From contig JAOADT010000019.1 of the NCBI GenBank assembly GCA_026417175.1, positions 1 through 39,355 on the forward strand: DNA of 39,355 nucleotides, written 5' to 3'. A program made the translations under genes and the position numbers. The DNA comes from Deltaproteobacteria bacterium. GTDB lineage: Bacteria > Desulfobacterota > Syntrophorhabdia > Syntrophorhabdales > JANXAF01. Positions 1 to 6,269 of this stretch are shown here, one piece after another; position 1 is the stretch's first letter; the number at the start of each line of letters is the position of its first letter. The notes below the pieces were generated by a model. That model had not been told where the DNA came from, did no database searches, and worked only from the letters and a program-made list of their open reading frames with translations.

Positions 1-295
1 CAGGCGGGTTTTTGAAACTTTAGGGTAGTTTTTAGAACACCTTCAAGATTTGCAGCGGAAAGGTTTAACATATAAACCATAAAGCAATTTCCATAAAGTA
101 TCCTCTTACAGTTTAAAATCAAGGGATGCATTTTGCCCATAGGATTCCGTAGTTACAGGTTTAAATTCCTAGATGGCGGAAGTACTTTTGTTTGATAGCA
201 ATACTCCATTAATGTGAAGAGACCTCTTCCGATGTTTGGAATTGGCAATGTTAGGGTAATTTGGAACTTCGCTTTTGGAAAAGAAATAGGCGAAC
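1..295. other. Non-coding edge of the integrated element
   Basis: I see no convincing gene in this AT-rich stretch. The open frames are short, have no ribosome binding site and match no family I recognise. It lies downstream of the XRE gene and inside the element that starts at tRNA-Ser. I looked for a second copy of the tRNA-Ser 3' end as an attachment site and found only a seven-base match near 174, which is not significant. Confidence 0.4.
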
Positions 296-499
296 TTAAT
301 CTTCTTTATACTCCAGGATGTCGCCCACCTTACATCCGAAGTACTTGCAGAGCTTATCAAGGAGATCAAGCTCAACCCTTTTTGCCTTTTCGTGATAAAG
401 TAAAGCTATTGAGTTCCTGTGCACACCAAGTTCCCTTGATAGGTCAGATATTTTAATCCTTCTTTCCCCCATCATTCTTGAAAGGTGACATTTTATCAT
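296..499 (-). CDS. Small XRE/Cro-type HTH regulator
   Basis: This 67-residue protein is almost only a helix-turn-helix domain of the Cro/C1 type, of the YozG-like kind found alone in many Firmicutes and mobile elements. The N-terminus (MIKCHLSRMMGERRIKIS) matches how these small regulators begin. The helix-turn-helix follows at about residues 16-40 and the protein ends in the usual VGDILEY motif. The start at 499 has no clear Shine-Dalgarno, but a TTGACA at 531-536 on this strand could place transcription very close to the ATG. It is divergent from the OB-HD gene, so the space between them may hold its operator. It probably controls the element. The exact target is unknown. Confidence 0.8.
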   Translation of the reverse strand: MIKCHLSRMMGERRIKISDLSRELGVHRNSIALLYHEKAKRVELDLLDKLCKYFGCKVGDILEYKED

Positions 500-509
500 A
501 AGGTGATAT

Positions 510-536
510 ATGTCATTGCAGACGTTATCATGTCAA
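510..536. promoter_or_regulatory. Divergent control region with ATGTCA repeats
   Basis: ATGTCA occurs at 510-515 and again at 530-535, 20 bp apart. TTATCAT occurs at 493-499 and 525-531. The second ATGTCA copy overlaps the TTGACA -35 of the minus-strand XRE gene. The spacing of about two helical turns would suit a dimeric regulator such as the adjacent XRE protein. This is pattern reading only. Confidence 0.3.
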
Positions 537-564
537 GAAAATTGATAAAGATGAGATAGGATCA

Positions 565-593
565 TGGACGGATATCAAAAAAAAGTGTAAAAT
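565..593 (+). promoter_or_regulatory. Promoter of the OB-HD gene
   Basis: TGGACG (565-570) and TAAAAT (588-593) are separated by exactly 17 nt, so the predicted start of transcription is near 600. That gives a leader of about 43 nt with a GGAGG ribosome site at 622-626. Confidence 0.45.
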
Positions 594-642
594 ATCATTG
601 AGAATAACATTTATCCGTAATGGAGGTTAAAAGACGGGAACC

Positions 643-1500
643 ATGTTATTGGTACCTGGACAAATAGTGAAGTACGCCTTTTATGTGCTTGAAAAGTACA
701 CTACCCAAACCAGGGACGGATATGAGTACGGTGTTCTAACCTTAAGCTCCAACAGCACTTTGAAAACCGCCTATGTCTGGGAAGGACATAGAGAGATTTT
801 AAAATCGATCTCTGAAGGAGACAACCTCTATGTTGTAGCCAAGGGGGTCGAAACGAAAAACGGAGTAGGTCTTAGAATTCTTATGGTCAGCCAGCATATT
901 GACCAAAAACTAGATGCGAAAAGGAGAATCAAGTGGAGGAAGTTACTCGAGATCCTGGACCTCATAAGAGACTGTCATTTGAGGGCCCTAATCAATTACT
1001 TTTTGGTAAGAAAAGACTTCCTTGAAGCTTTCGTTACCTCTCGAGCTGGATTTGAAAGACATCATACGACCGAAGGAGGCCTTCTAGACCATACAGTCTC
1101 CCTCATGGAACTGGCTCTTCTCATGATCGAACTGCACAAGCCTTTCTATCTTAACAGAGACCTTCTTTTTACCGGAGCCTTTCTTCACGATATAGGAAAG
1201 ACTGAGTGTTTCAGGGCTATAAACAATATTCCTCTTCTAAGACATCCTGAAGCTGGATTGATAATGGTCAATAGGGCCGTAAGTGGTATAGATAACTTCC
1301 CCAACGAACTTGCCGAGCGCCTCTATAACATTGTCGCCTATCACCATGAAAGACCAAGACACACAAAGAAGGTAAGAATACCCGAGTGTATTGTAATTTC
1401 CCACCTTGATGCACTCGATGCTGAGATAGACAGGATAAAGAGGATTGGGGGAAGAATAAAAAAACCCCGGGAACTAATACTCCCTAAAGAAAACTTTTAG
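643..1500 (+). CDS. OB-fold plus HD-domain phosphohydrolase/nuclease (YhaM-like)
   Basis: The 285-residue protein has an N-terminal OB-fold-like part (about 1-90) and an HD domain (about 135-260). The metal-binding pattern is visible: H150 after GGLLD, the HD doublet at 182-183 in LHDIGK, and H234-H235 in YHHERP. This layout is that of the YhaM / CMP-binding-factor 3'-5' exonuclease family, which degrades RNA or single-stranded DNA with divalent metal. The start is ATG 643 with GGAGG at 622-626, a slightly long spacing of 16 nt. The gene lies in the integrated element, so its substrate may be element DNA or RNA. Other HD hydrolase activities cannot be excluded. Its stop codon sits inside a terminator-like hairpin. 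Confidence 0.75.
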   Translation: MLLVPGQIVKYAFYVLEKYTTQTRDGYEYGVLTLSSNSTLKTAYVWEGHREILKSISEGDNLYVVAKGVETKNGVGLRILMVSQHIDQKLDAKRRIKWRKLLEILDLIRDCHLRALINYFLVRKDFLEAFVTSRAGFERHHTTEGGLLDHTVSLMELALLMIELHKPFYLNRDLLFTGAFLHDIGKTECFRAINNIPLLRHPEAGLIMVNRAVSGIDNFPNELAERLYNIVAYHHERPRHTKKVRIPECIVISHLDALDAEIDRIKRIGGRIKKPRELILPKENF

Positions 1501-1511
1501 GGAGGTTTTTT
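1480..1511 (+). terminator. Rho-independent-type hairpin that also holds the next gene's SD
   Basis: CTCCCTAAA (1480-1488) and TTTAGGGAG (1496-1504) form a perfect 9-bp stem with a 7-nt loop. They are followed by G and six T residues, right up to the ATG at 1512. It contains the stop codon of the OB-HD gene. Its 3' arm holds the GGGAGG Shine-Dalgarno (1500-1505) of the AlpA-like gene. It can therefore act as a terminator, as a lid on the ribosome site, or as both. Confidence 0.7.
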
Positions 1512-1784
1512 ATGGAACTTCTCAGGCCAAAACATGTTATTCAGAAGATGAAGATAAGTAGAGCGGTTCTTTACAGACTCATCCAGGAAGGTATCTTTCC
1601 GAAACCTGTAAAGATAGGTTCCATGTCCTTTTGGCTGAGCTCGGAGGTGGATAGAATAATGCTTGCCTTATATAGGAAAGAGAATAAAGAGACCCTGAAA
1701 AAGATAGTTAGGGAAATTGAAAGATCGAGACAGGATGGGGATAATCAGCTTCCCTTTGTAGACTTCATCAGACCTTCAAGGTAA
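1512..1784 (+). CDS. AlpA-like HTH regulator / excisionase
   Basis: The 90-residue protein starts with the AlpA/MerR-like pattern of a winged helix-turn-helix (KHVIQKMKISRAVLYRLIQE, then GIFPKPVKIG). AlpA proteins activate integrase genes of P4-like elements and related proteins act as excisionases. About 30 C-terminal residues are charged and look like a tail. It lies tail to tail with the tyrosine integrase and the two genes overlap by 40 bp at their 3' ends, which is odd for an AlpA gene and could let antisense transcription regulate both. Its ribosome site (GGGAGG, 1500-1505) is buried in the preceding hairpin. Confidence 0.75.
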   Translation: MELLRPKHVIQKMKISRAVLYRLIQEGIFPKPVKIGSMSFWLSSEVDRIMLALYRKENKETLKKIVREIERSRQDGDNQLPFVDFIRPSR

Positions 1785-2926
1785 TCGGCCCAATCTTGCA
1801 TCATTTTCCTTCTCGCTTCTAGGAATCTCGTTCTGTTATAAGCCTCGCCGAGTCTGTCGGGTACAGAATGGGCAAGCTGCATTTCTATTATGTCTGGTTG
1901 ATATCCAAGTTTCTCATGTAGAATAGTCCTTGCCATGGCCCTGAACCCATGGGAGGTTATGTCTTTTGATGTATCGTAGCCCATCCTCCGTAGGGCCGCA
2001 TTTAGAGTAACATCAGATATGGGCCTATCCTTTCCTCTAGCTGATGGAAAAAGGTATCTTCCATCCCCAGTATATCGTCTTACTTTCCCGATGACCTCGA
2101 GTGCCTGTCTCGAAAGAGGAACTATATGCTCCTTTTTCATCTTCATTTTAGAAGCGGGTATCTCCCATATTCTCTCTTTGAAATTTATCTCCTGCCATTC
2201 TGCAGTCCTTAATTCACCAGGTCTCACAAAAGTAAGGGCAAGGAGTTTTAAGGCAAACCCAACTACGGGAAACTCATATCCCTCTATTGCCCTCATTAAG
2301 GCACCTATTCGTTCTGGATCGAGAATCGTAGGATAGTGTGAAGGTCTTGGTGTTACAAGCATGCCCCTTCCTAAAGAGGAGACTGGGTCTGACTTAACTA
2401 TCCCCTTTGCTATTCCGTATCTAAAGATCATGCTCATTATCTGCTTTATCCTGTGGGCAAGCTCAATATAGCCTCTGTCTTGGATTGAGAGGAGAAACGT
2501 ATATACCTCAGGTGTCTCTATCTCTTTTGGATCTCTTTCCCCAAACACTGGTACTATGTGTTTTTCTATCCTCTGTCTTACTGTCTCTCCGTGTCTTTCT
2601 GTCCATGATGGTTTTTTCGCATTGAACCAATCCCATGCGAGGTCTGAAAAGGTCTTTACCTTTTCTTTCTTCTGGATTTTTGCAGGATCGATCCCTGAAA
2701 GGAGCATTTTTTTCATCTCATCCCTTTTTTCCCTTGCTTCTTTGAGGCTAACTAAGGGGTATGTACCTAAACTTATCGTTTTTCTCTTCCCCTGAAAACT
2801 GTAGTCCATTCTCCACCATTTTCCTCCCTTTGGAGAAACGATAAGGTACAGTCCCTTTTCGTCATAGAGTTTATATGGTTTGTCCTTAGGTTTGGCATTT
2901 CGCACAGAAATATCAGTCAAAGGCAT
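1745..2926 (-). CDS. P4-type tyrosine integrase
   Basis: This is a site-specific tyrosine recombinase of the P4/CP4-57 type. An N-terminal DUF4102 arm-binding domain (about 1-85) begins MPLTDISVRNAK. A central SAM-like domain follows, then the catalytic domain. Numbered from the chosen start, the catalytic set is R235 (in VRPGEL), H326 and R329 (in HGFRAMA), H353 and Y363 (in AYNRTR), so the enzyme looks intact. I chose the ATG at 2926 because GGAGG lies at 2931-2935; a longer reading to 2941 adds only five residues and lacks such a site. The gene lies about 227 bp beyond the 3' end of tRNA-Ser, the usual arrangement for an element integrated in a tRNA gene. Confidence 0.93.
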   Translation of the reverse strand: MPLTDISVRNAKPKDKPYKLYDEKGLYLIVSPKGGKWWRMDYSFQGKRKTISLGTYPLVSLKEAREKRDEMKKMLLSGIDPAKIQKKEKVKTFSDLAWDWFNAKKPSWTERHGETVRQRIEKHIVPVFGERDPKEIETPEVYTFLLSIQDRGYIELAHRIKQIMSMIFRYGIAKGIVKSDPVSSLGRGMLVTPRPSHYPTILDPERIGALMRAIEGYEFPVVGFALKLLALTFVRPGELRTAEWQEINFKERIWEIPASKMKMKKEHIVPLSRQALEVIGKVRRYTGDGRYLFPSARGKDRPISDVTLNAALRRMGYDTSKDITSHGFRAMARTILHEKLGYQPDIIEMQLAHSVPDRLGEAYNRTRFLEARRKMMQDWADYLEGLMKSTKGS

Positions 2927-2966
2927 ATTTCCTCCTTCCACTTTTTTCTGTAACTGACCGCAATTT

Positions 2967-3027
2967 TACGGTAACTGGTCATGTAAATTTTATTCGATAT
3001 GTCGTTGTTACCGTATTAGTTACCGTA
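2967..3027. repeat. Three GTTACCGTA repeats upstream of the integrase
   Basis: GTTACCGTA occurs at 3007-3015 and 3019-3027 as a direct repeat with a 12-bp period, and inverted at 2967-2975. The cluster lies between the integrase start and tRNA-Ser. This is where arm-type integrase sites or excisionase sites are expected. The function is inferred from position and repetition. Confidence 0.5.
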
Positions 3028-3152
3028 TAAAGACTTAGGCTGTCAAGAGACAAAATGAGACATTAAGAGATGAACGATATCGAAAAAATCCTTGAACGAC
3101 AACGACTTATAAGAAAACATGAGAAAACATGAAACAGGGAAAAAAAGACAGG

Positions 3153-3246
3153 TGGCGGAGAGAGAGGGATTTGAACCCTCGGTCCCGCTTTTTAGCGGAA
3201 CACACGATTTCCAGTCGTGCTCCTTCGGCCGCTCGGACATCTCTCC
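3153..3246 (-). tRNA. tRNA-Ser (GGA), CCA encoded
   Basis: The minus strand folds as a class II tRNA of 94 nt including an encoded GCCA end. The acceptor GGAGAGA pairs with TCTCTCC. The anticodon stem CACGA/TCGTG closes the loop CTGGAAA, giving anticodon GGA. A long variable arm (TTCCGCT/AGCGGGA) marks it as serine, and the T loop is GGTTCAAATCC. The integrase gene follows its 3' end, so this tRNA is the likely attachment site of the element. Confidence 0.95.
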
Positions 3247-3255
3247 ACAGACTTT

Positions 3256-3284
3256 TTTATAACACATGGGATTTAGTCTGACAA
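3256..3284 (-). promoter_or_regulatory. Promoter of tRNA-Ser
   Basis: On the minus strand TTGTCA (3279-3284) and TATAAA (3256-3261) are separated by 17 nt. The predicted start of transcription is near 3249, three bases before the mature tRNA 5' end. Confidence 0.65.
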
Positions 3285-3299
3285 GCGGGATCAGAATTA

Positions 3300-4202
3300 C
3301 TACCATCGAGCTTCCACCAGGTACTTTTCTTCCATGTGATTTGGATGATAAGACATTTTTGCATTTCTGAGACCTGGTATCCCTAGATCCTGCTCTCTAT
3401 TAATGTAGATTGCGTTTTTCGCACACACTTCACAGAACTTTTGGTTTATAAGGCTATAAAGGTAGGGAAATCGCGGATCAGCCTTTTCTACGTGAACAAC
3501 CATTGTTTCATCATTTAACATTTCCCCAAATGTGAAAGCGACCACTTGTCCCCAAAGTGTAATCACTCCCCCTATCAAATTTAAGATGTCATAAAAAGTA
3601 AATACTTCATTTACTGCCCGAAGTTCAGCAAGTAGACTTTCATTTTGATCACATTCCTTTATCTCACACCACTTCTTGTGAACTTCCAAGCAACCCTTTA
3701 TATGTTCGTTATTCAAGATTTGGAATTCGAAAGGGTAGGATCTTAGCGCCTTGCTTATGTGGTTTCTCTGTGCTCTATATCTCTTACCCCTTAGTTGAAC
3801 AAGATCTTCTCTCAAATATACGTAATCAAAATGCTCTCTCATGGGCGAAATAGAGATACCACGAATCTCAGAAGCAAGACTGATGAATCTTTTATCTACC
3901 CTTTCTATTCTGGGAATGACCTGTTTTTTTTCTTCCTTTAACCATTCAAGAAGGGTGATGACATCATACTTAGATTCGCAGCCTATGGGTTGAAATCCAT
4001 AAATTTCGGTCTCATTTCGCTCTGAAATGATAAAAAGAACATTTTCCAGTAGTGACCACTTAAGTCCGTAAGATTTTCTCCACATAAAAAGATTTGTAAA
4101 TGTCCATTCAGAAGTCGTAGGCCTGTATGATATTAGAATCTCCGCTATCCTTTCTCTGTCTTGTAACATAATCTCCTTAAAATGTGGAAAAGAAGGATAC
4201 AT
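3300..4202 (-). CDS. DUF2156 (phosphatidylglycerol lysyltransferase-like) protein
   Basis: This GNAT-like protein of about 300 residues belongs to the DUF2156 family, related to the C-terminal aminoacyl-transfer domain of MprF/LysX-type lysyltransferases. The family opening is visible (FPHFKEIMLQDRE, then a motif close to ELTFTNLFIWR: SEWTFTNLFMWRKSYG), as is the C-terminal YINREQDLGIPGLRNAK segment. It has no membrane domain, so it is probably soluble. The actual acyl or aminoacyl substrate is unknown. I chose ATG 4202 because the family N-terminus begins there and because a promoter (TTTACA 4239-4244, TATCAT 4216-4221, 17-nt spacer) would start the mRNA near 4209. A TTG at 4280 would add 26 unrelated residues. 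Confidence 0.85.
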   Translation of the reverse strand: MYPSFPHFKEIMLQDRERIAEILISYRPTTSEWTFTNLFMWRKSYGLKWSLLENVLFIISERNETEIYGFQPIGCESKYDVITLLEWLKEEKKQVIPRIERVDKRFISLASEIRGISISPMREHFDYVYLREDLVQLRGKRYRAQRNHISKALRSYPFEFQILNNEHIKGCLEVHKKWCEIKECDQNESLLAELRAVNEVFTFYDILNLIGGVITLWGQVVAFTFGEMLNDETMVVHVEKADPRFPYLYSLINQKFCEVCAKNAIYINREQDLGIPGLRNAKMSYHPNHMEEKYLVEARW

Positions 4203-4215
4203 TTCAAACGTTACT

Positions 4216-4244
4216 ATGATAAAACAAATAAGTTGTGCTGTAAA
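4216..4244 (-). promoter_or_regulatory. Promoter of the DUF2156 gene
   Basis: TTTACA (4239-4244) and TATCAT (4216-4221) on the minus strand each differ from consensus by one base and are 17 nt apart. The predicted mRNA start near 4209 leaves only about 7 nt before ATG 4202. Confidence 0.55.
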
Positions 4245-4273
4245 GGATCTTAGCGAGTAAATTTTACAGGGAG

Positions 4274-4302
4274 TGGACAAAGAAAATAAAATCTTTTAAA
4301 AT
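4274..4302 (+). promoter_or_regulatory. Promoter of tRNA-Pro (and surE)
   Basis: TGGACA (4274-4279) and TAAAAT (4297-4302) are separated by 17 nt. The predicted start near 4309 lies four bases before the tRNA. Confidence 0.6.
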
Positions 4303-4312
4303 AATATACAAT

Positions 4313-4388
4313 CGGGGCGTGGCGCAGCCTGGTTTAGCGCACTTGCTTGGGGTGCAAGAGGTCGCAGGTTCAAATCCCGTCGCCCCGA
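4313..4388 (+). tRNA. tRNA-Pro (GGG), CCA not encoded
   Basis: The acceptor CGGGGCG pairs with CGCCCCG and is followed by discriminator A. The anticodon stem CTTGC/GCAAG closes the loop TTGGGGT, giving anticodon GGG. The T arm has GGTTCAAATCC. The sequence after the discriminator is TATT, so CCA must be added by a nucleotidyltransferase, unlike tRNA-Ser in the same window. The surE start follows 30 bases later with no terminator between, so the two are probably transcribed together. Confidence 0.95.
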
Positions 4389-4418
4389 TATTTCATTTTG
4401 TAAGCCCAAGGAGTCGTC

Positions 4419-5162
4419 TTGATAATCCTCCTCACGAACGACGATGGGATCAATTCAGAAGGCGTTAAGTATCTAAAAGAGGGTCTTTCCCTAGAACACG
4501 ATGTTTACGTTGTAGCTCCCGACAGAGAAAGAACATGTTCCGCCCATTCTATTACGCTTCATAAACCCCTTAGAATAATAAGACATTCCGACAGAATATT
4601 TTCAACGAATGGTACGCCTGCAGATTGTGTTGTATTAGGAATAAGGTGTATACTAGATAAGCGGCCACAGCTTGTCATCTCCGGAATAAATGGAGGCCCT
4701 AACATGGGCCAGGACATATTTTATTCAGGTACTGTCGCTGCAGCTAGGGAAGGGGCATTCTTAGGTATACAGTCTTTAGCGGTTTCGATTGATGCGAGGG
4801 AAAATTTCTTATATGAAGATGCAACCAAAATTATTTTGTGGATCATTAAGAAGATTGAGAGAAATCCTCTTCCTAACGGTATTTTTTTAAATGTAAATAT
4901 TCCAAATCTCCCATGCGGGAAGATAAAGGGCTTTTGTGTAACCAAACCCGGAGTTAGAGTTTATGAGGATACGGTCATTGAAAGGGTGGATCCAAGGGGA
5001 AAGAAATATTACTGGATAGGAGGAGCGGTTGATGATTTTAAACCGAAAAAAGGCACAGACTTTTACGCAGTAAAAAAAGGTTACGTTTCGATCACTCCGC
5101 TGGAAGCTCACATATCAGAAAGTAAGTCAAAAGATTTAGTTAAAAAAATATTCGGGAGGTAG
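4419..5162 (+). CDS. surE: 5'/3'-nucleotidase SurE
   Basis: SurE is a metal-dependent 5'(3')-nucleoside monophosphate phosphatase. The 247-residue length is normal. The metal-binding pair D8-D9 lies in LLTNDDG, the ligand serine region in CSAHSITLHKPLR and the asparagine loop in ISGINGGPNMG. The start is a TTG at 4419 with AAGGAG at 4408-4413; no ATG lies upstream in frame, and the catalytic motif begins at residue 5, so this start is well fixed. The gene follows tRNA-Pro and sits two bases upstream of the FBP aldolase/phosphatase, opening a long plus-strand run. Confidence 0.95.
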   Translation: MIILLTNDDGINSEGVKYLKEGLSLEHDVYVVAPDRERTCSAHSITLHKPLRIIRHSDRIFSTNGTPADCVVLGIRCILDKRPQLVISGINGGPNMGQDIFYSGTVAAAREGAFLGIQSLAVSIDARENFLYEDATKIILWIIKKIERNPLPNGIFLNVNIPNLPCGKIKGFCVTKPGVRVYEDTVIERVDPRGKKYYWIGGAVDDFKPKKGTDFYAVKKGYVSITPLEAHISESKSKDLVKKIFGR

Positions 5163-5164
5163 TT

Positions 5165-6265
5165 ATGAAGGTGACGCTATCAGTTATTAAGGCAGACATC
5201 GGGAGTATAGGAGGCCATCTTAAGCCGAGTAGTGAAGTCTTACAAAGGGTCAAAGATTACATTTCGCAGAACGGAAAGGATTTGATTTTCGATTTTTTTG
5301 TTTCTTTTACTGGAGACGATATAGCGATCCTTTTTTCTCACGGACAAGGTGTGGGAAGCGAAAAAGTTCATAAGCTTGCGTGGGACGCCTTTGTTGCCGG
5401 GACCGAAATAGCAAAGAAACAGGGTTTATATGGCGCGGGCCAGGATCTTTTAAAGGATGCATTCTCAGGAAACGTAAGAGGTATGGGACCAGCAGTATGT
5501 GAGATGGAAATTGAAGAGAGACCGAACGAGCCTTTTGTGTTCTTTGCCGCTGATAAGACTGATCCTGGAGCGTATAACCTTCCTTTATATTTGGCTTTTG
5601 CTGATCCTATGTACAATTCTGGACTCATACTTTCTCCTAACATGGCGAAAGGTTTCAAATTTACGATCATGGATGTAAATTACACAGAAGGAGATAAAGT
5701 TATAGAACTTAATGCCCCTGAGGATTTATATGATATAGCAGCCCTTCTGAGGGATAATGAGCGCTTTGTCATAGAATCCATCCACTCAAGGGAGACAGGA
5801 GAAGTAGCAGCGTGTGTGAGTACTACCAGATTACACAACATAGCTGGGAAATACACGGGAAAGGATGACCCGGTTATGCTCGTTAGGGTTCAAGGACCTT
5901 TCCCAGCAACGGGAGAAGTCCTTGCTCCTTTTAGCATAGGTCATTACGTTGCGGGATTCATGAGAGGGAGTCATACTGGACCGCTTATGCCGGTAAAGAT
6001 GAATTCTAGCGTTTCTTACTTCGACGGACCACCTTGTGTATGTGCTATAGGTTTCTGTGTTCACAATGGAAAACTTACTGAGCCAGCTGACTGCTTTGAT
6101 CATCCTTACTGGGATTGGGTGAGAAACAATGTTGCTCGAAAAGCTACAGAAATGAGAATGCAAGGATTTTCTGGTGCTGCCATGTTACCTTACTCAGAGC
6201 TGGAATACGGAGGTATTGTTAAGAAAATGGAAAAACTTGAGCCAAAGTTTAGAATTAGGAGATGA
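5165..6265 (+). CDS. fbp: Fructose 1,6-bisphosphate aldolase/phosphatase (archaeal type V)
   Basis: This is the bifunctional class V FBPase, which joins triose phosphates to fructose 1,6-bisphosphate and removes a phosphate to give fructose 6-phosphate in gluconeogenesis. The N-terminus VTLSVIKADIGSIGGH matches the family, where residues after the start bind metal. Further family blocks are HGQGVGSEKVHKLAWDAF, GAGQDLLKDAFSG and GSHTGPLMPV. The length of 366 is typical. It is common in Archaea and in deep-branching or anaerobic thermophilic bacteria, so it hints at a heat-adapted or autotrophic lineage. GGGAGG at 5155-5160 precedes ATG 5165. The stop lies four bases before the GTG start of miaB. 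Confidence 0.95.
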   Translation: MKVTLSVIKADIGSIGGHLKPSSEVLQRVKDYISQNGKDLIFDFFVSFTGDDIAILFSHGQGVGSEKVHKLAWDAFVAGTEIAKKQGLYGAGQDLLKDAFSGNVRGMGPAVCEMEIEERPNEPFVFFAADKTDPGAYNLPLYLAFADPMYNSGLILSPNMAKGFKFTIMDVNYTEGDKVIELNAPEDLYDIAALLRDNERFVIESIHSRETGEVAACVSTTRLHNIAGKYTGKDDPVMLVRVQGPFPATGEVLAPFSIGHYVAGFMRGSHTGPLMPVKMNSSVSYFDGPPCVCAIGFCVHNGKLTEPADCFDHPYWDWVRNNVARKATEMRMQGFSGAAMLPYSELEYGGIVKKMEKLEPKFRIRR

Positions 6266-6269
6266 GTGC

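Noticed and set aside
160-200. Possible second attachment site matching the tRNA-Ser 3' end
   Set aside because: Only seven bases match; the true second copy should share far more and probably lies outside the window.
6174-6269. Longer N-terminus of MiaB
   Set aside because: It would overlap the FBP enzyme gene by 92 bases, lacks family similarity and has no ribosome site; GTG 6270 has AGGAG at the right distance.
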